A stretch of DNA of 64,000 nucleotides from Flectobacillus roseus (GTDB taxonomy: Bacteria > Bacteroidota > Bacteroidia > Cytophagales > Spirosomataceae): NCBI RefSeq assembly GCF_030056665.1, contig NZ_JASHIG010000001.1. One strand, 5' to 3'. Position numbers and translations under genes: made by a program. Shown in pieces: positions 7,448 through 16,738 of the stretch. Under the pieces are notes generated by a model. It had not been told where the DNA came from. It did not search any database and worked only from the letters and a program-made list of their open reading frames with translations. How positions within the stretch are numbered: the stretch's first letter is position 1; each line of letters opens with the position of its first letter.

Positions 7448-9496
7448 ATGTCGAATAACTCTCAAATAGTAAACCTTATCGAAAAAGGAACCAAGTATTG
7501 TACTTCTCTTACCGAATATAAACGTCGCGAAACAATCTCCGTAAACATTGGGGATTTGTGGATGGGCTCACAATATCCAATTCGTATCCAATCTATGACT
7601 ACTATCGACACCATGGATACCATCGGTTCGGTTGAGCAAACACTCAGAATGGTAGAGTCGGGTTGTGAATTGGTACGTATTACAGCACCTTCTGTAAAGG
7701 AAGCGCAAAACTTAGAGAATATTCGCAAAGAACTTCGTAATCGTGGTTGTAATGTTCCATTGGTCGCAGATATACACTTTACACCTAATGCAGCTGAATT
7801 AGCAGCGAGATTAGTGGAAAAGGTACGTATCAATCCCGGAAACTATGCTGACAAGAAGCGTTTTGAAACCATTGATTATACCGAATCTTCTTACCAAGCA
7901 GAACTCGAACGTATCAGAGATAAGTTTGTTCCCTTGATTAAAATCTGCAAAGAGTACGGAACTGCCATGCGTATTGGCACCAATCATGGTTCTTTGAGTG
8001 ATAGAATTTTGAGTAGATATGGCGATACTCCACTCGGAATGGTTGAGTCTGCCTTAGAATTCTTGAGGATATGTGAAGACGAAAATTACTTCAATATTGT
8101 TCTTTCTATGAAAGCTTCGAATACACAAGTAATGGTTGAGGCTTATCGCTTGCTTTGCAAAAAGTTGAATGAAGAAGGGCTAAAACCTTACCCCCTACAT
8201 TTGGGTGTAACTGAGGCTGGAGAGGGTGAAGATGGTCGTATCAAGTCGGCTGTAGGAATCGGAACTTTGTTGGAAGATGGTCTTGGAGATACCGTTCGTG
8301 TTTCGTTGACGGAAGACCCAGAATTTGAAGCACCTGTTGCCAAAAGTCTTATCGACAGATATACTAATCGTTCTGAAACTACTAATTTGATACCTGCTTG
8401 GAAACCCGCAGACGCACAACTTTCTGAGGCTTTCGACTCTCCTATCAACCCATTCCAACACTTCCGAAGAGCAACAACTGAGGTATCCGTATTCGGTGGA
8501 CATAATGTTCCAAGAGTAATTGCAGACTACTCGCAGGTAGGTATCTATGAACATGATGATTTGAAACCAATTGGGCATTTTTACTTACCAGCCACGGATA
8601 AATGGGCAATGAATGACTTGGGGGCTGATTTTGTTTATACTGGACAGCGTCCTGCTACATTTATGTTGCCGATGGGGCTAAAAGAGATAGTTGACCACAA
8701 AATTTGGCTAGAAAAAAATTGTCCAGAAAATTTATTCCCCATGATTTCTCTTGAGGCAATATCGGGCGAAATCAAAACACATAACTCACTGAATTTCATC
8801 ACCATTAACATAGACAACCTCAAGTCAGAGTTGATTCCAAGCTTGTCTTCTCTGAGAGATGCTGTTTTGGTGATTTCTACAAATAATACGCACGGAATGC
8901 CTGCATTGAGACGTTTCTTCTTTGAACTCATTAGTCAAGGCATTAAACTTCCTGTAGTTATTTGGCGCCAATACGAAACAATGTCTACTAGTGATTTCCA
9001 ACTATTCTCCGCTACTGATTTGGGCGGGTTGTTAGTAGATGGTTTAGGGGATGGAACGATACTCTCTGTTCCACAAGACACCCCAGCTTCAGCGTTTCAG
9101 AGTATGGCTAAAATCTACAATGCAACAGCATTTGGGATTTTGCAAGCTGCCAGAACTCGTATGAGTAAAACAGAGTATATCTCATGTCCTTCTTGTGGTC
9201 GAACTTTGTTTGATTTACAAGAAACTACTGCTATGATTCGCAAAAGAACCGACCATCTAAAAGGTGTAAAAATTGGAATTATGGGTTGCATTGTAAACGG
9301 ACCTGGTGAGATGGCAGATGCAGATTATGGTTATGTAGGTATCGGAAAAGATAAAATTGCTTTGTATCGCGGACAGCAAGTTGTTAAAAAATCTGTGCAT
9401 GCAGACCGAGCAGTAGACGAGCTTATCGAGCTAATTAAGGAAGACGGCGTGTGGTTTGAGCCTGTTCAAAATCCTGAATTAGCGGATATTCTTTAA
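7448..9496 (+). CDS. ispG: 4-hydroxy-3-methylbut-2-en-1-yl diphosphate synthase, large insert-containing form
   Basis: Penultimate step of the MEP isoprenoid pathway: reductive conversion of methylerythritol cyclodiphosphate to HMBPP with a 4Fe-4S cluster. At 682 residues it is the long form found in plants and Bacteroidota, with a TIM barrel (about 20-290), an extra middle domain (about 300-560) and the Fe-S domain at the end. Cluster ligands are C580 and C583 (CPSCGR) and C614 (GCIVNGPGE), with the conserved E621. Two possible starts lie within a few codons; 7448 is used. It may be followed in the same transcript by the small membrane gene at 9576. Confidence 0.96.
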   Translation: MSNNSQIVNLIEKGTKYCTSLTEYKRRETISVNIGDLWMGSQYPIRIQSMTTIDTMDTIGSVEQTLRMVESGCELVRITAPSVKEAQNLENIRKELRNRGCNVPLVADIHFTPNAAELAARLVEKVRINPGNYADKKRFETIDYTESSYQAELERIRDKFVPLIKICKEYGTAMRIGTNHGSLSDRILSRYGDTPLGMVESALEFLRICEDENYFNIVLSMKASNTQVMVEAYRLLCKKLNEEGLKPYPLHLGVTEAGEGEDGRIKSAVGIGTLLEDGLGDTVRVSLTEDPEFEAPVAKSLIDRYTNRSETTNLIPAWKPADAQLSEAFDSPINPFQHFRRATTEVSVFGGHNVPRVIADYSQVGIYEHDDLKPIGHFYLPATDKWAMNDLGADFVYTGQRPATFMLPMGLKEIVDHKIWLEKNCPENLFPMISLEAISGEIKTHNSLNFITINIDNLKSELIPSLSSLRDAVLVISTNNTHGMPALRRFFFELISQGIKLPVVIWRQYETMSTSDFQLFSATDLGGLLVDGLGDGTILSVPQDTPASAFQSMAKIYNATAFGILQAARTRMSKTEYISCPSCGRTLFDLQETTAMIRKRTDHLKGVKIGIMGCIVNGPGEMADADYGYVGIGKDKIALYRGQQVVKKSVHADRAVDELIELIKEDGVWFEPVQNPELADIL

Positions 9497-9575
9497 TGTT
9501 AAAATTCCATTCTTTATGTAAGCCATAAAGAATCCTACTCAAATAAATATTGTTTCACAAAAGATTTTAAAAGCC

Positions 9576-9764
9576 ATGAGTCGTCTCAAAGATCAATTCA
9601 AATTAGGTGAAGCCTTTGGTTATTTTCTAAGAGTTTTCTCAAAACCAGATCCTTCAAAACCAACAAGTTTCAACTTGCGTACGATGCACTTCATCAACAA
9701 AATTTCGATTTTGATGTTTTTGGTTTGTTTGGTCGTTATGATTTATCGCGCTTTTATTCGCTAG
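9576..9764 (+). CDS. Small membrane protein, DUF6728-like
   Basis: A 62-residue protein with a polar N-terminus containing SKPDPSKPTSFNLRTMHFIN and a single C-terminal membrane helix (about 43-58, ISILMFLVCLVVMIY). The motif resembles small Bacteroidota proteins annotated DUF6728, recognised from memory. The function is unknown. It lies 79 bp after ispG and 10 bp before the MmcQ/YjbR gene, consistent with one transcript. Confidence 0.7.
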   Translation: MSRLKDQFKLGEAFGYFLRVFSKPDPSKPTSFNLRTMHFINKISILMFLVCLVVMIYRAFIR

Positions 9765-9774
9765 TGATAATTTT

Positions 9775-10128
9775 ATGGATATCGAACAGTTCAGAGAATA
9801 TTGTTTATCAAAAAAAGGCGTTACGGAAGAGCTTCCTTTCGGGCCAGAGACCTTGGTGTATAAAGTCATGGGAAAAATATTTGCCCTGACAGGACTGGAA
9901 AGTGAGGGTTTTACGGTAAATCTAAAATGTGAGCCTGAAAAAGCAATTTCTCTTCGGGAGGAATTTTCTTTTATTATTCCTGGGTACCACATGAACAAAA
10001 AACATTGGAATACCGTTAATTTTGAAAGAACTCCTACGAAGATGGCGACTGAACTCATAGACCACTCTTATGAAACTGTAGCGTCGGGTTTAACCAAAAA
10101 ACTTCAAGCAGAGTTAGCACAATTATAA
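9775..10128 (+). CDS. MmcQ/YjbR family protein
   Basis: A 117-residue protein with the CyaY-like double-wing fold of the MmcQ/YjbR family. Recognisable blocks are the N-terminal YCLSKKGVTEELPFG, then KIFALTG, LKCEPEKA and the central GYHMNKKHWNTV. E. coli YjbR was proposed to bind DNA, but no physiological role is established. It sits between DUF6728 and a TPR gene on the same strand with very short gaps. Confidence 0.88.
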   Translation: MDIEQFREYCLSKKGVTEELPFGPETLVYKVMGKIFALTGLESEGFTVNLKCEPEKAISLREEFSFIIPGYHMNKKHWNTVNFERTPTKMATELIDHSYETVASGLTKKLQAELAQL

Positions 10129-10152
10129 ACCAATAGCAATTGTTCGTGTACT

Positions 10153-10701
10153 ATGGAATGGTTAGTCCTCTTTTTCTTTTTGCCTTATGTTCTAACATTG
10201 ATGTTTTTCAATTGGATAGAAGAGAAGTTTATTACCATCAAAAATAAAGAAAAGCTTGAAGATGGTGAACATCTTATTCACCACAGAAAATATAAAGAGG
10301 CACTTTCTTTTTTTTCTGAAAAACTAAAGCGCTTTCCAAAATCAGCCAAAGCGCATTACTATCGCTCGCTCTGTAATTTACAGTTGGGAAATTTATACTC
10401 GGCATTATACGATATCGAACAATCGTTGAGTTTTGATAATACGGTTGGGGAATCTTATGTTACCAAAGGAAAGATTCTTTACAAGCTGGAAGATTATGAT
10501 GGCGCTTTTTTGGAGTTCGACAAAGCCGATTGGCATTTTAGAAGTGAAAATCCGATTGCCCTCCGATGGCGAGGTATTGCGAGATACCAATTGGGTCAAC
10601 GGAAAAACGCTATTGAAGATTTTCAACAAGCCGTACAATTGGGAGATGAAGATTCAGCCTATATCTTGAGGACTAGCTTTGAATATATAGACAAAATTTA
10701 A
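10153..10701 (+). CDS. Membrane-anchored TPR protein
   Basis: 182 residues: an N-terminal hydrophobic segment (about 3-17) followed by about four tetratricopeptide-like helices pairs (residues 35-175), for example AHYYRSLCNLQLGNLYSALY and SYVTKGKILYKLEDYDGAFL. Such repeats mediate protein contacts. Partner unknown. It is the last gene before a strong terminator, and its stop codon is inside the left arm's flank. Confidence 0.78.
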   Translation: MEWLVLFFFLPYVLTLMFFNWIEEKFITIKNKEKLEDGEHLIHHRKYKEALSFFSEKLKRFPKSAKAHYYRSLCNLQLGNLYSALYDIEQSLSFDNTVGESYVTKGKILYKLEDYDGAFLEFDKADWHFRSENPIALRWRGIARYQLGQRKNAIEDFQQAVQLGDEDSAYILRTSFEYIDKI

Positions 10702-10741
10702 CAAAAAAGGTGAATGACTCTATATCATTCACCTTTTTTGT
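10701..10741. terminator. Strong bidirectional terminator
   Basis: A 17-bp perfect stem with A and T tracts on its flanks lies between the converging TPR and thioredoxin-fold genes. Confidence 0.85.
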
Positions 10742-10757
10742 TTTAATATCTTACAGA

Positions 10758-11789
10758 TTAACGCCCTTTTGCAGCCCAGATTGTAGCCTTCGCTAAAGCA
10801 GCTTTATCTGAAGTTCTAGATTTTACAAAATTGCTTAGATAAGCATAGCTTGCCTTATCTGTTTTCGCATCTATAATGGATTCTAATATCTTAATCGCCT
10901 CCGCAGATTTACCTTCTCTAAACAATGCAGTGGCCTCCTCGCGGAAGATACGCACGCCTATTGCTTTTTGAGTTACACCTAGTTTAGCCAAATTTGCTTT
11001 CACTTGGGCGATTTTAGCAGATGAATACTTATTTCCCCTACTCGAATAGAGCGAGTACATAATGATATTCTCCGCTGTTTGCTTGACTAAATTTTTATCA
11101 AACTTGGCATTAAATTCTGCAAGGTGGTTAATCATGTACACAAAAAGTGGATTCTCATCATCCATAATGGCTTTTTGAAGTACTGCAAAATTTACATTAC
11201 TTGTGTACTGAGACGTTGGAATAGATTTGGCATAGGTTTTCAAAACAGTAATATTCATCACTGTATCTTTCAAGATGCGAGCCATGTATCCATAGTCAAT
11301 TAAGAAATTGGTAGTTCTGTTGCCGCTCTGATAAATAGCTTTGTAAGCAGTAGCCCGTTTTTGTGGGTTCATTGCAATCATTGCAGACGAAATAAGTGCT
11401 TCAGGTGAGTTGGTATTTTCTCCCATAATAGCAATGTGCATTAATTTTACATCCTTATCAAAAAACAACAAAGTTGGCGTTGATGGAATCCAAATATTTT
11501 GTTTTTGTAAAAAACCAGCTGCCTCTGGAGAAGTCATATCCAATTTATAGGAGATATAGTTTTTATTGTAAATATCTCCAACTTGTTGATTCTCGAATGT
11601 AGGTTTAAATGCCATACAAACATGGCAAGTGGGTGCATAAGCTTCCAAAAAAACCGCCTTATTTTGGACTTTTGCCAAGTCAAATACGGTTCTTAAATTT
11701 CCACCAGAAATAAAATTAACGCCTCTTTGGGCGATTGAAGAAAGACTCAGTAGCAACAAAACAGCGATACTTGGAAGAACTCTTTTCAT
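10758..11789 (-). CDS. Secreted thioredoxin-fold protein
   Basis: A 343-residue periplasmic protein. The start at 11789 gives a clean signal peptide (MKRVLPSIAVLLLLSLSSIAQ). A thioredoxin domain (about 30-150) carries the redox motif C55-H-V-C58, preceded by KAVFLEAYAPT and followed by the cis-Pro region IPSTPTLLFF. The C-terminal 200 residues are helical and not recognised. Likely a thiol-disulfide oxidoreductase or reductant-delivery protein. The CHVC active site is unusual but has the right spacing. Monocistronic between two terminators. Confidence 0.83.
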   Translation of the reverse strand: MKRVLPSIAVLLLLSLSSIAQRGVNFISGGNLRTVFDLAKVQNKAVFLEAYAPTCHVCMAFKPTFENQQVGDIYNKNYISYKLDMTSPEAAGFLQKQNIWIPSTPTLLFFDKDVKLMHIAIMGENTNSPEALISSAMIAMNPQKRATAYKAIYQSGNRTTNFLIDYGYMARILKDTVMNITVLKTYAKSIPTSQYTSNVNFAVLQKAIMDDENPLFVYMINHLAEFNAKFDKNLVKQTAENIIMYSLYSSRGNKYSSAKIAQVKANLAKLGVTQKAIGVRIFREEATALFREGKSAEAIKILESIIDAKTDKASYAYLSNFVKSRTSDKAALAKATIWAAKGR

Positions 11790-11840
11790 AGTGCAAGTAT
11801 TAGGGATATAGTTAAAAACAACGACTGTATTTACCATAAA

Positions 11841-11880
11841 AAAGCTGATTATGCTGGAGGTTTCCAACATAATCAGCTTT
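11841..11880 (-). terminator. Terminator after gldC
   Basis: A 13-bp perfect stem (11841-11853 with 11868-11880) with a further TGG/CCA inside, placed directly downstream of gldC on the minus strand. Confidence 0.7.
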
Positions 11881-11894
11881 CTAATCTTGGAGAA

Positions 11895-12248
11895 TTAAGC
11901 TTGTTGCTGTTGAGCGGCTTTCATTTCCTCCTTCAAAGTTTGACTCAAATCTTTACATAATGCGTCGATTTTGATAGCCATGGCTTCATCGCCCGTAGCA
12001 CGGATAGCGGCTTCTGCGATACTTCCCATCATCTCGATATAGAAACGTTTCATTTCAAGTACATCCATATCTTTAGTCCATAAAGGCAAAGCAAGTGTTC
12101 CTTTGTGGTAGTGATCCCAAACACCTATAAAGATAGATTTTGTTTCCTCAATTCCTTCGTTAGGGTTTTCGGTAGCAGTCCACTGAATTTGTTCTGGAAT
12201 ACTTTGGTCGTCTAATGTTACTTGAAAATTGATTTCTGATTTTTTCAT
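11895..12248 (-). CDS. gldC: Gliding motility protein GldC
   Basis: A 117-residue protein matching the GldC family: N-terminal KKSEINFQVTLDDQSIPEQI, then EETKSIFIGVWDHYHKGTL, LWTKDMDVLEMKRFYIEMM and an acidic, glutamine-rich tail. GldC is one of the accessory Gld proteins linked to gliding and type IX secretion in Flavobacterium; its biochemical role is not known. It stands alone here with its own terminator rather than next to other gld genes. The last residues (AAQQQQA) are low complexity. Confidence 0.85.
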   Translation of the reverse strand: MKKSEINFQVTLDDQSIPEQIQWTATENPNEGIEETKSIFIGVWDHYHKGTLALPLWTKDMDVLEMKRFYIEMMGSIAEAAIRATGDEAMAIKIDALCKDLSQTLKEEMKAAQQQQA

Positions 12249-12383
12249 GATAAATTCTTCACTTGCTCACATTTTAGGCAAGTCTGTATATTGGAAAATT
12301 AAAGCTTTCAGATGAAACAGCGTTTTCCGCCGAAAAGTTTGCTTTGTGCAAACAAAAGCTTACAACGAATTTAGCACAAAAAA

Positions 12384-13112
12384 CTAGTTCGAACCAAATA
12401 CTTTTTTGAGAAGGTCTGTCACACGGGCAGCAGGATTCTCACGAATCTTTTGTTCCTCTTGGGCCACTAATACAAATAAACCATCAATTGCTTTTTGTGT
12501 AGCGTATCCTTTCAAATCTGGATTTAGCTTTTGTGCTGTAAACGGAATCTTGTTATAAGTAGTCGCGATATCACCATACAATTTGGTTGCTCCTGTCGAA
12601 TTGATAGATTCCTCCATGATAGGAGCAAATGCTTTAGCCAATGCATCCGACGATGTTCTTTTTAGATATTGCGTTGCAGCATCTTTATCTCCTTTCAGAA
12701 TACTTAGTGCATCTTGAATAGTCATTTTACTAATGGCATCCACAAATATTGGCACTGCTTGACCAGCCGCTTTCTCTGCACCTCTATTCAACGTCGTAAT
12801 AAACTTATCACATTCACTTCCTAAGCCAATTTGACGAAGCTTCGCTTCCACTTTTTGCGCTTCTGGTGGAAACAATAATTTAATGGTTTGATTACCCAAA
12901 AATCCATCAAGCGCACCCGCTTGAGCTGAAGAGTTTTTAATACCAACCGTCAATGCCTCTTTTAAGCCTTTGCCTATTTCATCTGAAGTAAGTCCACCTT
13001 TACTTGCATTTGCCAATACATCATTCGCTTGTTTTAAAATATTTCCTAGGTTTTGAGATTGACAACTAGTTACTGTACCCATTAGGCAAATGGCGATAAG
13101 AATTCTTTTCAT
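12384..13112 (-). CDS. DUF4197 family lipoprotein
   Basis: 242 residues with a signal peptide and lipobox (GTVTSC, C17). The rest fits DUF4197: GLKEALTVGIKNSSAQAG, a long helical region, and the C-terminal block GYATQKAIDGLFVLVAQEEQ-KIR. Function unknown; proteins of this family are secreted or surface-attached. Monocistronic and divergent from cinA. Confidence 0.86.
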   Translation of the reverse strand: MKRILIAICLMGTVTSCQSQNLGNILKQANDVLANASKGGLTSDEIGKGLKEALTVGIKNSSAQAGALDGFLGNQTIKLLFPPEAQKVEAKLRQIGLGSECDKFITTLNRGAEKAAGQAVPIFVDAISKMTIQDALSILKGDKDAATQYLKRTSSDALAKAFAPIMEESINSTGATKLYGDIATTYNKIPFTAQKLNPDLKGYATQKAIDGLFVLVAQEEQKIRENPAARVTDLLKKVFGSN

Positions 13113-13221
13113 AAATAAGATGTTGTTTAAATTAAGAGAACCTAATAGGTCTCGATTACTTTCATTTTCAGACTTTAAGAGTGAATAGAAGTAACAAAAT
13201 CTTAGATTTTAACCATGATAC

Positions 13222-13249
13222 TTGTAAAATCTTTTGTTTTGTACCTTTG
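13222..13249 (+). promoter_or_regulatory. Probable promoter of cinA
   Basis: TTG at 13222-13224 and TACCTTTG at 13242-13249 with 17 bp between. The start codon at 13391 leaves a leader of about 135 nt. Confidence 0.5.
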
Positions 13250-13390
13250 AATTAAACGACAAAAGCGGCGAAAATGTGTAATTTTGAACAAAAATAATGA
13301 ATTCTTAGCAGGGCTTATCCGAATCAGAGTGGTTTGTTCTCTACAAAAATGAATAAATCAGTTCCAAAAGCATCTTGAACCTTTTAAGCA

Positions 13391-14629
13391 ATGATTAAAG
13401 CAGAGATTATTACAATTGGGGATGAAATCCTGTATGGTCAGATTACAGACACTAATACACAATGGATTAGTGCAGAATTGGATAAAATTGGTATCAAAAC
13501 CGTTCGAAAATCTTCGGTTGGTGACACGGAAGAGGCAATTCTTACTATTTTTTCTGAGGCTTCGAGTCGCGCGGATGTAGTATTAGTTACGGGAGGTTTG
13601 GGACCAACAAAAGATGATATTACTAAAAAAACGTTTTGTAAGTTTTTCGGTACTGAATTAGCAGTCCACGAACTAGCTCTAATTGACCTTAAGGCTTTTT
13701 TCCAAAAAAGAGGCAGAGAAGTTACAGGACTCAACTTAGGACAAGCCGAATTACCACTAAATGCCACCTATATTCAAAACAAACTAGGTACTGCACCTGG
13801 AATGTGGTTTGAACATAATGGGGTTATTTATATTTCGATGCCAGGAGTTCCTTACGAAATGAAAGGATTGATGTCGGATGCAATATTACCAAGACTTCAA
13901 GGACACTTTAAAACTCCTACCATCTTTCATCAAATTATTAGAACAGTTGGGATAGGTGAATCTATTTTAGCAGAAAAAATTGCTGACTGGGAGGATGCTT
14001 TACCAGAAAACATAAAACTTGCTTATTTGCCATCGATGGGAAGCGTCAAATTGCGCTTGACGGGTTTTGGCGAAAATGAGGAAGATATAAAGACGCAAGT
14101 TGCCGCCGAGGTTCAAAAACTTATTCCTATCGTTGAGGAGTTTATTTATGCTCTCGAGGATATCGAATTGGAAGTTGCCGTAGGACGACTTTTAAAAGAG
14201 AAAGGCTTCACCGTTTCGACAGCCGAAAGCTGTACTGGAGGATATCTGGCCCATCAATTCACCAAAGTGGCTGGCTCGTCAAGTTATTATTGGGGCAGTA
14301 TTATTTCCTATGATAATTCGGTCAAAATTAATCAACTTGGTGTAAAACCAGAAACATTAGACCAATTTGGAGCCGTTTCGGAAGAAACTATTATTCAAAT
14401 GGCAGAAAATGTGCGCCAAAGACTAGGAACAGATTTTGGATTAGCGACTAGTGGTATCGCAGGACCAAATGGAGGATTATCAGACAAACCCGTTGGTACC
14501 ATTTGGATTGCTGTGGCTACAAAAGACAATACATTTACTCAAAAGCTACAATTAGGAGGCTTTAGGGAACAAAATATTCATTTAACTTCTATCAACATAC
14601 TTAATTTATTGAGAAAAGTTTTGAAATAA
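13391..14629 (+). CDS. cinA: CinA: ADP-ribose pyrophosphatase / nicotinamide-nucleotide amidohydrolase
   Basis: A 412-residue two-domain enzyme of NAD salvage. The N-terminal MoCF-like domain (about 1-170) starts KAEIITIGDEILYGQ and carries VTGGLGPTKDD. The C-terminal PncC domain (about 255-410) carries TAESCTGGYLAH and the TSGIAGPNGG loop and deamidates nicotinamide mononucleotide. The length and order are those of full-length CinA. It is followed by the E2 gene on the same strand. Confidence 0.95.
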   Translation: MIKAEIITIGDEILYGQITDTNTQWISAELDKIGIKTVRKSSVGDTEEAILTIFSEASSRADVVLVTGGLGPTKDDITKKTFCKFFGTELAVHELALIDLKAFFQKRGREVTGLNLGQAELPLNATYIQNKLGTAPGMWFEHNGVIYISMPGVPYEMKGLMSDAILPRLQGHFKTPTIFHQIIRTVGIGESILAEKIADWEDALPENIKLAYLPSMGSVKLRLTGFGENEEDIKTQVAAEVQKLIPIVEEFIYALEDIELEVAVGRLLKEKGFTVSTAESCTGGYLAHQFTKVAGSSSYYWGSIISYDNSVKINQLGVKPETLDQFGAVSEETIIQMAENVRQRLGTDFGLATSGIAGPNGGLSDKPVGTIWIAVATKDNTFTQKLQLGGFREQNIHLTSINILNLLRKVLK

Positions 14630-14730
14630 CTGAACAGTTTCGGATTTTCGGCCGAAAATGAGGTTTGAGTACACTCAGTGAACCGAAATTTAGACTTTAC
14701 AGCCAAAAACAAAACAAAAAACTTACAATT

Positions 14731-16032
14731 ATGGCTCAAATTGAAATTATTATGCCCAAAATGGGTGAGAGTATTATGGAGGCAACCGTGCTATCGTGGC
14801 TAAAAAAAGTTGGCGAGCGCATTGAGGCTGACGAATACTTATTGGAGGTGGCAACAGATAAAATTGATACCGAAGTCCCTTCATCGCATAGCGGGATTGT
14901 AAAACAGTACTTGGTACAGGAAGGTGATATAGCCGTAATAGGAAAGCCGATCTGTATTATTGAAACTGATGGCGAAGCCAGCTCTGAGCCAGTTTTAGAA
15001 ACTATCGAAGAGGAAATTGAAGAGATTCAATCACTTACAGGAATTAATTTAGACCCTACTAATCAGGCGATTACAGAGACGGTTCCTTCAGATACAACTA
15101 ACCGTTTTTATTCTCCATTGGTCATGAGTATTGCCAATGAAGAAGGTATCTCAGCACAAGAATTATCTCAAATTGCAGGAACAGGTTCAGAAGGTCGTGT
15201 TACCAAACATGATATTTTGGCATACCTACAAAACCGTAAAAATTCTGTAAGTACAGCTCCAAAAGCCGCTCCAACTCCTGTGGTTGAGGCAGTTAAAACC
15301 GCTCCAATTACGTTCTCTGGTCAGGACGAAATCGTGCAAATGGATCGTATGCGTAGAATGATTGCCGACCGTATGGTTGACTCAAAACGTATTGCTCCGC
15401 ACGTAACTTCTTTCGTTGAAACCGATATGACGACAGTATCTTTGTGGAGAGAAGGTATCAAAAATAGCTTTAAAAAGGAATATGGTGAAAATATTACTTA
15501 TACCCCGCTATTAATTGAAGCGGTGGTGAAAGCCATCAAAGATTTTCCAAAAATCAATGCTTCGGTGGACGGTGATAAAATTATTTACCGTAAAAATATC
15601 AATATTGGTATGGCGGTGGCCCTACCAAATGGCAATCTAATTGTACCTGTTATTCATAATGCGGATTCTTACAATTTGATTGGTTTGACTAAAAAAGTCA
15701 ACGATATCACCCAACGTGCTCGTGAAAACAAACTCAGACCTGAAGACCTTGAAGGTGGTACATATACTATTTCAAACATTGGCACTTTTGGTAATATCAT
15801 GGGAACTCCAATCATCATGCAACCGCAAGTAGCGATTATTGCTTTTGGGGCTATTCAGAAAAAACCATCTGTCATAGAAACACCTCAAGGTGATTTAATT
15901 GGTATTCGTCAGAAGATGTTTATCTCTCACTCTTACGATCACCGTGTGGTAGACGGCTCACTTGGAGGACAATTTGTCAAACGAGTTTCTGATTATTTAG
16001 AAGGATTCGACCCAAAACGCAATCTTATCTAA
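14731..16032 (+). CDS. 2-oxoacid dehydrogenase complex E2 (dihydrolipoamide acyltransferase)
   Basis: A 433-residue E2 core protein. One lipoyl domain (1-78) with lipoylation lysine K44 in EVATDKIDTE, an acidic linker, an E3/E1-binding domain (about 128-165, SPLVMSIANEEGISAQELSQ), an Ala/Pro/Val linker, then the catalytic domain with H404 and D408 in HSYDHRVVDG. The start at 14731 begins directly with the lipoyl domain; the ATG at 14665 would add an unrelated 22 residues. Because E1 and E3 genes are absent here, branched-chain, pyruvate and 2-oxoglutarate complexes cannot be told apart; branched-chain-like is my guess. Confidence 0.92.
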   Translation: MAQIEIIMPKMGESIMEATVLSWLKKVGERIEADEYLLEVATDKIDTEVPSSHSGIVKQYLVQEGDIAVIGKPICIIETDGEASSEPVLETIEEEIEEIQSLTGINLDPTNQAITETVPSDTTNRFYSPLVMSIANEEGISAQELSQIAGTGSEGRVTKHDILAYLQNRKNSVSTAPKAAPTPVVEAVKTAPITFSGQDEIVQMDRMRRMIADRMVDSKRIAPHVTSFVETDMTTVSLWREGIKNSFKKEYGENITYTPLLIEAVVKAIKDFPKINASVDGDKIIYRKNINIGMAVALPNGNLIVPVIHNADSYNLIGLTKKVNDITQRARENKLRPEDLEGGTYTISNIGTFGNIMGTPIIMQPQVAIIAFGAIQKKPSVIETPQGDLIGIRQKMFISHSYDHRVVDGSLGGQFVKRVSDYLEGFDPKRNLI

Positions 16033-16057
16033 CAATCATCTAAAAGGTATCTAATCC

Positions 16058-16738
16058 TCAAAAAAGATGATGCAAAGTATCAAGCTTTGTCCAGTCTTCT
16101 TTGAGGATTTTTTCTATTTTGTCAAAGGCAGAACCCTCAAAAATACGCTCCACGCTTCCTCTTTTTAACCACAATATTTTATCACAAATTCCTGTAAGGG
16201 TTTCTAGGATATGCGAGGTTAGAATTATGATTTTCCCTTTTTCTTTTAATTTAACAATAATTTCTTTTAGCAAAAAACTGGATTCTAAATCAAGTCCATT
16301 AAAAGGTTCATCGAAAATCATTATGGGTCTATCAAGTAACAATATGCTCAGTAATGCCAGCTTTTTTTTCATCCCAGTAGAAAATCCTTCTATTTCTTGA
16401 GTCAAAGGTATATCCAGCATTTCTGCCCAAGATTGAAAGTCTACCATTTGTCCATCCTTCACAAAAATGTGAAGATATTCTTGTGCAGTTAAGTGCGGAT
16501 AGAAATAATTATGCGTTTCGAGCATCGCAATTGATTGCTGACCCAATACTTCATTTTGAAAATGAATTGTCCCATGCTCTGAAGGCAAAAAACCTGCTAT
16601 TAGATTCAATAAAGTAGACTTCCCTGCACCATTTAACCCTAGGATACCAAGTATTTCTCCGCCCTTTATTTCAAAGGAAACATTTTCTAAAACAGGCTTT
16701 TCTCCATATGAAAAACTAAGATGATTGACGTTAAGCAT
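16058..16738 (-). CDS. ABC transporter ATP-binding protein
   Basis: 226 residues: Walker A GLNGAGKST (about 37-45), Q-loop region around HNYFYPHLTAQEY, an atypical signature FSTGMKKKL in place of LSGGQ, Walker B IMIFDEPFNGLD and the H-loop TSHILE. The FSTGMKKK form is typical of ABC-2 exporters with small membrane partners. The start at 16738 lies within the last codons of the upstream membrane gene (8-bp overlap), implying translational coupling. Substrate unknown. Confidence 0.9.
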   Translation of the reverse strand: MLNVNHLSFSYGEKPVLENVSFEIKGGEILGILGLNGAGKSTLLNLIAGFLPSEHGTIHFQNEVLGQQSIAMLETHNYFYPHLTAQEYLHIFVKDGQMVDFQSWAEMLDIPLTQEIEGFSTGMKKKLALLSILLLDRPIMIFDEPFNGLDLESSFLLKEIIVKLKEKGKIIILTSHILETLTGICDKILWLKRGSVERIFEGSAFDKIEKILKEDWTKLDTLHHLF